The position numbers were made by a program, and so were the translations under genes. Positions 1 to 8,863 of a stretch of 64,000 bases of DNA are shown in pieces. The stretch is from positions 2,852,001 to 2,916,000 of the forward strand of contig OY762224.2 of assembly GCA_963665265.2 (NCBI GenBank), written 5' to 3'. How positions within the stretch are numbered: position 1 is the stretch's first letter; each line of letters starts with the position of its first letter. This DNA comes from CAXXHQ01 sp963665265 (GTDB lineage: Bacteria; Planctomycetota; Planctomycetia; Pirellulales; Thermoguttaceae). The notes beneath the pieces were generated by a model that searched no databases, had not been told where the DNA came from, and saw only the letters and a list, made by a program, of their open reading frames with translations.

Positions 1-2
1 AC

Positions 3-419
3 GAATGTTCGGGACCGAACTTGCGCCGCATCATGAACATGAAAGCGTATCCGCTGGCTAACGGCGGAGGCCTGCTGGTCGTCAATTCCCTGGAGCAAGA
101 GCAACCTCATGACGAGTTGCTTCGTCCCTCGCATTCGTCGGACTTCTCGCTCTACGAAGATTCGAATCTCTTCATTCATCAGTGCGGGGAATGTCGCCGC
201 GTGCAGCGTTCGGCCGAAAACCGTCGTTGGGATTGGGCTCCGGACTGGGTTCGCCGTCCGCCGACGAACGCGGTGCAGTGCCTTTGCCCCGTTTGTTTTG
301 AATGTTATTATCCGTCGAGCGGGGACGAATTCTCGCCGTCGCGATTAACGGGAGCCATGATCGGCAGCCAGCGATATGACGCTATTCCCTTCGATTTAGA
401 ATCGCCCTACGCGCAATAA
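3..419 (+). CDS. Small zinc-ribbon-like protein, possibly cut at its 5' end
   Basis: I do not recognise this protein. The reading frame is open to the window edge, so the real start may lie upstream; inside the window, candidate starts are TTG at 21 and ATG at 33 or 39. About 130 residues are visible. Two cysteine clusters (HQCGEC near residue 55 and CLCPVCFEC near residue 88, counted from 21) have the spacing of a treble-clef or zinc-ribbon metal site. No signal peptide or membrane segment is visible. It converges with gltD, with only about 60 bases between the stops. Function unknown; it may be a short regulatory or RNA-associated zinc protein, but nothing in the neighbourhood supports a particular role. 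Confidence 0.55.
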   Translation, partial: ECSGPNLRRIMNMKAYPLANGGGLLVVNSLEQEQPHDELLRPSHSSDFSLYEDSNLFIHQCGECRRVQRSAENRRWDWAPDWVRRPPTNAVQCLCPVCFECYYPSSGDEFSPSRLTGAMIGSQRYDAIPFDLESPYAQ

Positions 420-421
420 AA

Positions 422-455
422 CGACGACGCTTCCCGGTATTGAGAAACGTCGTCA
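422..455. terminator. Weak hairpin between convergent stops
   Basis: A 7-bp stem (GACGACG at 423-429 pairing with CGTCGTC at 448-454) sits between the stop of the zinc-ribbon-like gene and the stop of gltD. There is no clear T-run on either side, so its role as a terminator is only suggested by position. Confidence 0.25.
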
Positions 456-480
456 TGATAATTCTTACCGGACCTCTTGC

Positions 481-1905
481 CTAGCTCCGCAAGTATTTGT
501 CTACCGCCGAAGCGACCAACCGGCCTTGATTGATGGCGTGGACGACCAACGATGCGCCGCGAACCGTATCGCCGGCGGCGAAGACCTTGGGAACGGTCGT
601 CGTCCAGTTATTGACGACGACGTTGCCGCGGTTGTCGAGTTGAACGCCGAGGCCTTCGACGAGTCCCTTGTGGACGACATGGACGAAACCCATGGCGATG
701 AGAACCAAGTCGGCTTCGTAGGTGAAGTCGGTTCCCGCTCGCTCTTGCATTTGCCAGCCCTTGGGACCTTGGACCCAATCGACCTCGCAACCTTGGATGT
801 GGGTGATTTGCCCGTCCTTGCCAGCGAACGCCTTGGTTAGGACGCTCCATTGGCGTTGGCAGCCTTCCTCATGCGACGACGAGGTGCGCATGATCTTCGG
901 CCAGAAAGGCCACGGCGTTTCGGAATTCTTTCCCTCCGGCGGCTTCGGCAAAATCTCGAGTTGGCGAACGGAGGCTGCGCCATGACGAATCGAGGTGCCC
1001 ACGCAGTCGCTGCCGGTGTCGCCGCCGCCGATCACAAAGACGTGCTTGCCTTTAGCCGTTAGGGCCGCGGAAGCTCCGTTCAGCGCGGCGTCGCCCGCCA
1101 CGCGGCGGTTTTGCGTCGAGAGGAACTCCATGGCGAAGTGAACGCCCTTCAGGTCCGAGCCGGCAACTTGCAACGGTCGCGGCTGACCGGCGCCCATCGT
1201 CAGGACGATCGCGTCGAATTTCTTGAGCAACTCGTCGCCTTTAATATCGACGCCGACGTTGACGCCCGGCTCGCATTGCAGCCCTTCGGAAACCATTTGC
1301 TCCAAACGTCGATCAATGACGTGCTTGTCGAGTTTGAAGTCGGGAATGCCATAACGCAACAAGCCGCCCAGTCGGTCGTCTTTTTCAAAGAGGACGACGG
1401 AATGGCCGGCGCGGGTCAGTTGCTGCGCGGCGGCCAAACCGGCGGGGCCGGAGCCGATCACCGCGACATGCTTCCCGGTTCGCGTCTTAGGACGCAGCGG
1501 AACGATCCAGCCTTCCTTGAAAGCCCGTTCCACGATTTGCAATTCAATTTGCTTGATGTTGACGGCTTTGTCGTTGTAGGCCAACGTGCAAGCCGCTTCG
1601 CACGGCGCCGGGCAAACCCGACCGGTGAACTCGGGAAAATTGTTCGTCGAGTGCAAATTGTCCGACGCCTCTCGCCAACGTTCCCGGTAAACCAAATCGT
1701 TGAACTCGGGAATGCGGTTTTGCACAGGGCAACCGGCCGCATGGCAAAACGGAATCCCGCAGTCCATGCATCGGGCGGCCTGCTCGTTCAATACTTTCGC
1801 CGCAAGAAGACGGTCGATCTCGTACCAGTCTTTGATCCGTTCGGCGATCGGGCGATGCTCGATATCGGCTCGGGCGAAATTCATAAATCCAGTGGGGTTA
1901 CCCAT
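481..1905 (-). CDS. gltD: Glutamate synthase small (beta) subunit, NADPH-dependent
   Basis: Supplies electrons from NAD(P)H to the large subunit in the reaction glutamine + 2-oxoglutarate -> 2 glutamate (GOGAT, ammonium assimilation, cytoplasm). Full length at 474 residues. The N-terminal Fe-S domain carries cysteines C46, C49, C54, C59 and then C98, C102, C106. A first Rossmann motif GSGPAG (151-156) binds FAD and a second, GGGDTG (293-298), binds NADPH. The C-terminal FAD motif containing AAGD precedes the last helix. It follows gltB by 116 bases on the same strand, so the two are very likely one operon. Other FAD-Fe-S adaptor proteins share this fold (e.g. the dihydropyrimidine dehydrogenase N-terminus), but adjacency to gltB settles the call. 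Confidence 0.97.
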   Translation of the reverse strand: MGNPTGFMNFARADIEHRPIAERIKDWYEIDRLLAAKVLNEQAARCMDCGIPFCHAAGCPVQNRIPEFNDLVYRERWREASDNLHSTNNFPEFTGRVCPAPCEAACTLAYNDKAVNIKQIELQIVERAFKEGWIVPLRPKTRTGKHVAVIGSGPAGLAAAQQLTRAGHSVVLFEKDDRLGGLLRYGIPDFKLDKHVIDRRLEQMVSEGLQCEPGVNVGVDIKGDELLKKFDAIVLTMGAGQPRPLQVAGSDLKGVHFAMEFLSTQNRRVAGDAALNGASAALTAKGKHVFVIGGGDTGSDCVGTSIRHGAASVRQLEILPKPPEGKNSETPWPFWPKIMRTSSSHEEGCQRQWSVLTKAFAGKDGQITHIQGCEVDWVQGPKGWQMQERAGTDFTYEADLVLIAMGFVHVVHKGLVEGLGVQLDNRGNVVVNNWTTTVPKVFAAGDTVRGASLVVHAINQGRLVASAVDKYLRS

Positions 1906-2021
1906 TGAAATCTCCTCCGCGACGACCGCGGCTTAACTCTCGTTTATGTATTCTTTTGACGGAGGACGCCGATCGTTCGGCGCTCGACTCCGTCGTTTCT
2001 TTCGTAAGGGACTTGTGTTGT

Positions 2022-5000
2022 TTAACGTTGGAATACTTCTTCGGTGGCTTGGCTTTGATCGGCGCGAACGCGTTCTTGTTCGCGCATCTTCTCTAACGCC
2101 TTGCGGTAATCGATCGGCATCACCTTGACGAACTTGCCGGACATCTCTAGCCAGTTATCCAAAATGCGTTTCGCTTGGGCGCTGCCGGTCCATTCGTAGT
2201 GGCGGCTGATCAAACTATGCAATTTTTTCAAATCTTCTTCGTGCCAGAGCGATTCGAGATCGACCATGTCGAGGTTGCAAAGCGTGTCGAAGAGCTGGTG
2301 CTCGTCGAACACGTAAGCGATTCCGCCGCTCATGCCGGCCGCGAAATTGCGTCCAGTTTTGCCGAGAACGACGACCACGCCGCCGGTCATATATTCGCAA
2401 CCGTGATCGCCGACTCCTTCGACGACGGCGGTGACGCCGCTGTTACGAACTGCGAAGCGCTCGCCGGCCAAGCCGTTGATGAAAACTTCGCCCGTCGTAG
2501 CGCCGTAGAGCAGCGTGTTGCCGACGATGACGTTCTCCTTCGGATCGAACGGCGAACCGGGAGGCGTTTGCACGATGATGCGGCCGCCCGACAGGCCTTT
2601 GCCAAGGTAATCGTTGGCGTCGCCGACTAGCGAGAGCGTGACGCCTGGCGTGAGGAAAGCGCCGAAGCTTTGTCCCGCCGAGCCGGTGAAATTCAACTCA
2701 ACGGTGTTCTCGGGCAAACCGGCGCTCCCCCAACGTCTGACGATTTTGTTGCTCAAGATTGCGCCGACGGTGCGGTCGGTGTTCTTGATCGGAAGCTGCA
2801 AACGGACCGGCTTCTTGCTTTCGATGGCCGCTTCGATTTGCTTGAGGATCGACCAGTCGAGGTGATCTTTGTGCTGATCGGTTTGCGGACGCACGCAACG
2901 TAGTTCGCAACCGTTGCTGACCGGTTCGGCGAAGACTTTCGAGAAGTCCAAGCCTTTCGCTTTCCAATGTTCGATCGCGTTGCGGCAGGAGAGGCGTTTC
3001 ACTTGTCCGATCATGTCGTCCATCGTGCGGAAGCCGAGCTCGGCCATGATCGTACGGGCCTCTTCGGCGACGAACGTTAAATAGCGAACTAAATACTCGG
3101 CCTTTCCGGAAAAACGATCTCGCAACTTCTTGTCTTGCGTGGCGATGCCGACCGGACAGGTGCCCAAGTGGCATTTTCGCATCAACAAGCATCCGAGTGA
3201 AACCAAGGCGCCGGTGCCGAATCCGAATCGTTCGGCCCCGAGTAACGCGGCGATGACGATGTCGCGCCCCGTCTTCATTTGGCCGTCGGCCTGAACGATA
3301 ATGCGGTCGCGCAGTCCGTTAAGAACCAGAGTCTGTTGCGCCTCGGCCAAGCCTAGCTCCCACGGAGCGCCGGCGTACTTGATCGACGACAACGGACTTG
3401 CGCCGGTGCCGCCGTCATGACCGCTGATGAGAACCTCGTCGGCGTTTCCTTTCGCCACGCCCGAGGCGACCGTTCCGACGCCGACCTCGGCTACGAGCTT
3501 CACCGAGACCTTGACGCCCGGATTCGCGCACTTGAGGTCGTAGATCAACTGGGCGAGATCTTCAATCGAGTAAATGTCGTGATGCGGCGGCGGGGAAATC
3601 AGCGAAACGCCGGGCGTCGAGTGACGCAGTTGAGCGATTTCCTCGCTCACTTTGTGACCAGGCAACTGTCCGCCTTCGCCGGGCTTCGCCCCTTGCGCCA
3701 TCTTGATTTGGATGATCTTGGCTTCGGCTAAATATTCGATCGTCACGCCGAATCGGCCGCTGGCGACCTGCTTGATTCCGCAGTTCATCGAATCGCCGTT
3801 GGGCATCGGAACGTAACGCTTAGGATCTTCGCCCCCTTCGCCGGTATTGGCGTTTCCGCCCAGCCGGTTCATGGCGATCGCCAAAGCTTCGTGAGCCTCG
3901 CGGCTGATCGAGCCGTGCGACATTGCGCCGGTGTTGAACCGTTTGACGATTTCGGTCGCAGGCTCCACTTCGCCCAGCGGAATCGACTTGCCGGGCGTGA
4001 ATTCAAACAAACCGCGAAGCGTCATCAAGCTGCGATTTTGATCGTTCACGGCCTTGGCGAATTCGTCATACGTTTTGCGATCGTCGTTGACCACGGCGTG
4101 CTGGAGTTTGACGATCGTCTCTTGGTTCCAAAGGTGCTTTTCGCCGTCGAGACGAACGTGATACTCACCGCCGAAATCCAGGTCCATCGAACCGGGATCG
4201 GCCGGATTGAATCCGTTGCGATGGCGATGCAACGCCTCCTCGGCGATCACTCGTAAATCGCAACCTTCGATCTTCGTAGGCGTGCCGGTGAAGTATTTCT
4301 CGACGACGGCATGATTGAGACCGATTGCTTCGAACTGCTGCGCGGCATGATAGCTTCGCAAAGTTGAGATGCCCATCTTGGACATCGTCTTTAAGATGCC
4401 TTTCTTCGCGGCGGTGATATATTGATCGATATGCTGATCGATCGGCGTCGATTTCGCCAAGTCGCCGTCTTCGTAAAGCTTCTGGATCGCCTCGAAGGCC
4501 ATATACGGATTGATTGCGTTCACGCCGTAACCGCAGAGCATGCAGAAGTGCATGACTTCGCGCGGCTCGCCGCTTTCGATCACGATGCCGACTTCGCCGC
4601 GCAACCGGCGTTCGAGCAGGCCGCGGTTCAACGCTGATGCGGCGAGCAAACAAGGAATCGCCGCTTTATCTGCCGAAACGTCGCGATCGCTGATGATCAA
4701 TAACGAGGCGCCGTCGGCGATTTCTTTTTCCGCGGCGTTAACGAGGTCGTCGAGAGCTTTGCTCAACGCGGCGGCAGGGTCTTTCGCATGAGCGTCGAAT
4801 AAGGCCGGAATCGTCGCCACCTTAAAGTCCGAACGATTCGCCGAACGAAGACGCTCCATGTCTTCGTTCGTTAATATGGGGTGCGTCAGTTTCAATTGGC
4901 GGCAATGCTCCGGCGATTCAGTGAGCAAATTGCGCTGTTTGCCGGTGAACGACATCAACGACATCACCAAGCCTTCACGAAACGGATCGATCGGCGGGTT

Positions 5001-6575
5001 CGTGACTTGCGCGAAAAGTTGTTTGAAGTAGTTGAACAGCAACTTCGGACGATCGGAAAGAACCGCTAGCGGGGCGTCGTTACCCATCGAACCGACCGGC
5101 TCCTGGCCGGTGGCGGCCATCGGAGCCAACACCATTTTCAAATCTTCGCGATCGTAGCCGAACGCTCGCAAACGCTGAGCCAACGTCTTTTTGTCGAGCG
5201 GCTGCGGCTGCGAAGCTTGGAACAATCCGCGAAGCTCGATCTTGTTCTCGTCGAGCCAACGACGATACGGCTTCTGACGCGCGATCTTGCCTTTGATCTC
5301 GTTATCGACGACGATTCGACCTTCTTCAGTGTCGACCAAAAACATGCGTCCCGGCTGAAGACGCCCCTTCTGCTGAATCTTTTCCGGCGGGAACTCGATG
5401 ACTCCGGTTTCGCTCGCCAATACGACGAGGCCGTCCGTCGTCACCACGTAACGGCAAGGACGAAGTCCGTTGCGGTCAAGCGTTCCGCCTACCAGTTGTC
5501 CGTCGGTGAAGACCATCGCAGCCGGGCCGTCCCAAGGCTCCATAATCGAGGCGTGATACTCATAGAACGAGCGCTTGTCGGTCGAAATGTGATAACGCGG
5601 TCCGAACGCCTCCGGCATCATCATCATTAAGGAATGCGGAGCCGAGCGGCCGGCGCGCACGAGCAACTCCATGCAGTTATCGAAGCAAGCCGAGTCGCTG
5701 CCGCCAGGTTGCACGACCGGGAACAACTCCGAAAGATTCTCGATCAGCTGCGGGGCAGACATCGTTTTTTCACGGGCCGTCAGACGATTCATATTGCCGC
5801 GAAGCGTGTTGATTTCGCCGTTGTGCGCCACCATGCGGAACGGTTGGGCCAGCCGCCAGCTCGGGAACGTGTTCGTGCTGTAACGCTGGTGAACGACGGC
5901 CAGGGCCGTCTGCATCCGCTCGTCGCCCAAATCGGGATAATAGGCGAACAACTGATAGGCGAGGAACATCCCTTTGTAGCAGATCGTGCGGCAAGACATC
6001 GTCGGGACGTAGAAATCGTTCGCCGCGTCGCCTAGCTCCTTGATCGCGCGTTTTTCGGCGATCTTGCGAGCGACGTATAAACGGCGTTCCAAATCCTCGT
6101 CCGTTTTGCCTTCTCCGCTAATGAACATCTGACGGACAAACGGTTCCGAACTCTTGGCGATTTCGCCCAAGCAGGAATCATCGGTCGGAACGTCGCGCCA
6201 ACCGATCGTCTTCAAACCTTCTTTGGCGACCGATTCTTCGAGAATCTTTTCGCACTTGCGGCGTAACTCCTCGTTTTTTGGCAAGAAGATCATGCCGACT
6301 CCGTATTGATTCGGCTCCGGTAGCGAAAATCCCAGTTGAGAGCTGAGCGAGTGAAAAAAGGCGTGCGGAATTTGCATCAAAATGCCCGCGCCGTCGCCGG
6401 TGATGTTGTCGGCGCCTGCGGCTCCGCGATGCGTCAGATTCAGCAACACTTGCTTGCTGTATTCAATGATGGCGTGATCGCGACGGCCGGACATGTTGAC
6501 GACCGCTCCGATGCCGCAAGCGTCGTGTTCAAACTGGGGATCGTACAAGCCCTGCGCATTGGGATAGCTTGACAT
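2022..6575 (-). CDS. gltB: Glutamate synthase large (alpha) subunit
   Basis: Catalytic subunit of GOGAT: hydrolyses glutamine, channels ammonia and forms glutamate from 2-oxoglutarate. 1517 residues, the family's normal size. The class II amidotransferase domain begins at C20 in HDACGIG, implying removal of a 19-residue propeptide to expose the nucleophilic cysteine. The central domain follows, then the FMN-binding synthase domain (roughly 800-1200) with the cluster pattern C-x5-C-x4-C (CLLMRKCHLGTCPVG near residue 1130) for a 3Fe-4S centre, and a C-terminal glycine-rich beta-helix (GXGXG) domain. The ATG at 6575 is preceded by a weak GAGAG-type ribosome site. First gene of the gltB-gltD operon. 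Confidence 0.98.
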   Translation of the reverse strand: MSSYPNAQGLYDPQFEHDACGIGAVVNMSGRRDHAIIEYSKQVLLNLTHRGAAGADNITGDGAGILMQIPHAFFHSLSSQLGFSLPEPNQYGVGMIFLPKNEELRRKCEKILEESVAKEGLKTIGWRDVPTDDSCLGEIAKSSEPFVRQMFISGEGKTDEDLERRLYVARKIAEKRAIKELGDAANDFYVPTMSCRTICYKGMFLAYQLFAYYPDLGDERMQTALAVVHQRYSTNTFPSWRLAQPFRMVAHNGEINTLRGNMNRLTAREKTMSAPQLIENLSELFPVVQPGGSDSACFDNCMELLVRAGRSAPHSLMMMMPEAFGPRYHISTDKRSFYEYHASIMEPWDGPAAMVFTDGQLVGGTLDRNGLRPCRYVVTTDGLVVLASETGVIEFPPEKIQQKGRLQPGRMFLVDTEEGRIVVDNEIKGKIARQKPYRRWLDENKIELRGLFQASQPQPLDKKTLAQRLRAFGYDREDLKMVLAPMAATGQEPVGSMGNDAPLAVLSDRPKLLFNYFKQLFAQVTNPPIDPFREGLVMSLMSFTGKQRNLLTESPEHCRQLKLTHPILTNEDMERLRSANRSDFKVATIPALFDAHAKDPAAALSKALDDLVNAAEKEIADGASLLIISDRDVSADKAAIPCLLAASALNRGLLERRLRGEVGIVIESGEPREVMHFCMLCGYGVNAINPYMAFEAIQKLYEDGDLAKSTPIDQHIDQYITAAKKGILKTMSKMGISTLRSYHAAQQFEAIGLNHAVVEKYFTGTPTKIEGCDLRVIAEEALHRHRNGFNPADPGSMDLDFGGEYHVRLDGEKHLWNQETIVKLQHAVVNDDRKTYDEFAKAVNDQNRSLMTLRGLFEFTPGKSIPLGEVEPATEIVKRFNTGAMSHGSISREAHEALAIAMNRLGGNANTGEGGEDPKRYVPMPNGDSMNCGIKQVASGRFGVTIEYLAEAKIIQIKMAQGAKPGEGGQLPGHKVSEEIAQLRHSTPGVSLISPPPHHDIYSIEDLAQLIYDLKCANPGVKVSVKLVAEVGVGTVASGVAKGNADEVLISGHDGGTGASPLSSIKYAGAPWELGLAEAQQTLVLNGLRDRIIVQADGQMKTGRDIVIAALLGAERFGFGTGALVSLGCLLMRKCHLGTCPVGIATQDKKLRDRFSGKAEYLVRYLTFVAEEARTIMAELGFRTMDDMIGQVKRLSCRNAIEHWKAKGLDFSKVFAEPVSNGCELRCVRPQTDQHKDHLDWSILKQIEAAIESKKPVRLQLPIKNTDRTVGAILSNKIVRRWGSAGLPENTVELNFTGSAGQSFGAFLTPGVTLSLVGDANDYLGKGLSGGRIIVQTPPGSPFDPKENVIVGNTLLYGATTGEVFINGLAGERFAVRNSGVTAVVEGVGDHGCEYMTGGVVVVLGKTGRNFAAGMSGGIAYVFDEHQLFDTLCNLDMVDLESLWHEEDLKKLHSLISRHYEWTGSAQAKRILDNWLEMSGKFVKVMPIDYRKALEKMREQERVRADQSQATEEVFQR

Positions 6576-7232
6576 GCGATTCTCTCAAATTCTCTCTAAT
6601 GAATTAGTACGGTGATTTATTAGGGCGCTTTCGTCGGCGGACGAAGAGCCTTGCTTGTGCGGATTGTGACGCTCGCACGCCAAATTAACGTGCGATCGAT
6701 CGGCAAAGGACGATGTTCAATCAGCGTGAATGACGCGGCGTATCGACGCCTTACATTTTTGCGACGTGCGACAAATTCGATACGCTCGTGATGCGGAGAG
6801 TCCTCTTAACGCGGCGGGACGAACACGCACCGCTAACATGGCGGCAATCCATTTATTATACCAATCGCATAAAAACGCGGTCAGCAAATTGAGGATATTC
6901 CGATAAAAAACGAACTTTCGCGCGAACGGCGACGAAAGCTCGGTCAGCGAAAATATCTCGCCGAAAATTCCTGCCTCCGTCGCGAACTAATTGGGCGTAC
7001 CACCTTATGTTACCATTAGGCGGTCTTATGTCAATAGGTGATTAGCATTACTAAAACTAACATTAGCGGAAGTTATGCGACGCGGAGTATTCGCAGGGCT
7101 GAATTGGAAAACAGCCTACTATTTCCACGAGATTGCTTGAGCGCCGCTTGTCGCCTCGGAAAATCCATTTATTATCGCTTCCCTCGAGGCGGCTCATTTA
7201 CTCCGAATGGATTATTTCTTACGATTATTTCC
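6576..7232. other. Intergenic region between divergent gltB and transglutaminase-like gene
   Basis: About 650 bases without a credible gene. It must hold the promoters of both gltB (minus) and the transglutaminase-like gene (plus). AT-rich patches occur near 6850-6860 and 6985-7065. I see no convincing operator, riboswitch or hairpin. The frame that continues upstream from the downstream gene into this region (7038-7232) has no signal-like or domain-like content and is treated as non-coding. Confidence 0.5.
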
Positions 7233-8447
7233 ATGATGAAAACCTGGGGCTTAATCTCGATTTCGGCGGCGATTCTGGTCAGCTTGTTCGGCGCCGTCCT
7301 CTTCGGAGAGACTGCATCCGACTTCTCGTCGGTTTCTGCGGGAATGTCCGTTAAGGAAAAGGCGATCGCAGTCGCGCCGGAGAGCTGTCGCGTCGCTTTG
7401 ATTGAAGCATTTGGGAAGGCCGGCGATCGGGCTGATTATCTCGCCGAAGTGATTGTGACCGCCCGACCGTCGCAAAGGGACGGCGCTTGCTTTCTTATAG
7501 CCGGAATGCCCGACGGCGATTTAATGACTCTCGATGCGGACTTTTTGCGGAGGAATCTTCACGCGGCTTACGCATCGCTCGAGCGGGCGCGTTGGAAAAA
7601 GGATATTCCTGAAGAAGTCTTTAGGAACGGAGTGTTGCCGTACGCCAACGTCGATGAAAAACGCGAGGAGTGGCGAGCGCAACTTGGACCGATCGCCGCA
7701 AAGTTGACGGCTAATTGCGAAACTTCGAGCGAAGCGGCGTTGCAATTGAACGAAAAGCTTTTCGCTGAGTTACACGTTCAGTATCATCCGACAAAGCGAC
7801 CGAAACCCAATCAATCGCCGAGCGAATCGATTGCCTCCGGTTATGCGAGTTGCACAGGTTTAAGCGTTCTTCTAATCGACGCCTGCCGATGCGTCGGAGT
7901 TCCGGCGAGGCTTGTCGCAACGCCGAGTTGGGTTGTTCCGCAAGGCGATGCGAACGGAAATCACGCGGGCAATCATTCTTGGGTTGAAATCTGGGATCGA
8001 CAATGGCGAGCGGTCGGTGCGTCCGAGCCGGGGCCTTTAGATAAGACTTGGTTTTTGAAGAACGCAAGTGGGGCGAAAGATGCGACGGACCCGATGCACA
8101 TGATTTACGCCGTAAGTTGGCAAAAGTCGGATTGCGTGTTTCCCTTGATTTGGAATTTGGCTGACCGCTCGCGCTCCGCCGAAAACGTGACGGCGACCTA
8201 CGGCGACCGGCGAGAGACGCTGGTTAAAACGAAAAACCCCGTTCATACGACGGGATTCGTTCATTTTTCGTTGCGGCTGAACGGTCAGTTACTTGCCGAC
8301 GCCAGGACGAACGAGCGAGGAATTCCGTTATATCTTTCCCAGGGCGTAAAGTATGAAGTTCGGGTATTATCGGACGAAGGGGGCAAAGACCTCGGCGCAA
8401 CGAGCGAATTATGCGATGAAACCCCGACGTTAGTGATTGAAAACTAG
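7233..8447 (+). CDS. Exported transglutaminase-like (papain-fold) protein
   Basis: Predicted exported protein of 404 residues with a transglutaminase-like core. I chose ATG 7233 (or 7236) rather than the earlier start at 7038 because a typical signal peptide begins there (MMKTWGLISISAAILVSLFG). The catalytic-type cysteine lies in ASCTG, followed by the helix LLIDACRCVGVPARLV, and the histidine in GNHSWVEIWD, the usual Cys-His-Asp order of the family. The C-terminal part looks like a beta-sandwich or carboxypeptidase-regulatory-like segment (ARTNERGIPLYLSQGVKYEVRVL). Such proteins act as cysteine peptidases or amidases on envelope proteins or peptidoglycan; the substrate here is unknown. A hairpin with a T-run follows the stop. 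Confidence 0.82.
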   Translation: MMKTWGLISISAAILVSLFGAVLFGETASDFSSVSAGMSVKEKAIAVAPESCRVALIEAFGKAGDRADYLAEVIVTARPSQRDGACFLIAGMPDGDLMTLDADFLRRNLHAAYASLERARWKKDIPEEVFRNGVLPYANVDEKREEWRAQLGPIAAKLTANCETSSEAALQLNEKLFAELHVQYHPTKRPKPNQSPSESIASGYASCTGLSVLLIDACRCVGVPARLVATPSWVVPQGDANGNHAGNHSWVEIWDRQWRAVGASEPGPLDKTWFLKNASGAKDATDPMHMIYAVSWQKSDCVFPLIWNLADRSRSAENVTATYGDRRETLVKTKNPVHTTGFVHFSLRLNGQLLADARTNERGIPLYLSQGVKYEVRVLSDEGGKDLGATSELCDETPTLVIEN

Positions 8448-8483
8448 TATATCGAGTTTCGCCCTTCTGTTAAGCTTTAACGA

Positions 8484-8525
8484 TGGCGTAAAGATTCGCT
8501 TCGCTTATCGCCAAACTTCTTTTTC
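8484..8525 (+). terminator. Likely intrinsic terminator after the transglutaminase-like gene
   Basis: Stem TGGCG..TAA (8484 onward) pairs with TTA(T)CGCCA (to 8513) with one bulge, followed by CTTCTTTTTC. It lies about 37 bases past the stop codon at 8447. Confidence 0.45.
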
Positions 8526-8863
8526 GCGAGTTCGTCTTCTTAATTCGCCTAAGTAATTCTTAACGCCTCTGTGGGAAATACTGCCCCCGTATAATCGCGA
8601 TAAAAGCGCGAAAGAGATTATCCGGTTGGACGTTTAATTCCTGGAATAGCGACCCCGACAATGATTCTAAGAGGAGCGACAGTTCGCTTCGCGACAGCTG
8701 CTTGCGATTTGATCGGAATAAGGAATATTCAAATCCTAATCGAGTTGTCGGTAAGACCCACCGAAGAGAAACGAATGGCGGCCAGGGGTAAGCCGCACGT
8801 AGAGCATGCGTATAGAGAAGGATGCCCGCACATCCTCATAATTCCTTTTTTAGGGGAAATGTT
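8526..8863. other. Upstream region of the porin gene
   Basis: About 340 bases without a supported gene. The short frame beginning near 8661 and overlapping the porin start has no family-like content. The last part contains the porin ribosome site AGGGGAAA at about 8852-8859. Promoter presumed here but no box pair is convincing. Confidence 0.45.

Noticed and set aside
1111..1908. Long plus-strand frame opposite gltD (about 265 codons)
   Set aside because: It lies wholly antisense to the clear gltD gene and has no family-like motifs; long antisense frames are expected with this GC-biased codon use.
8725..8745. TTCAAATCC stretch resembling a tRNA T-loop
   Set aside because: The flanks do not pair and there is no acceptor stem; not a tRNA.
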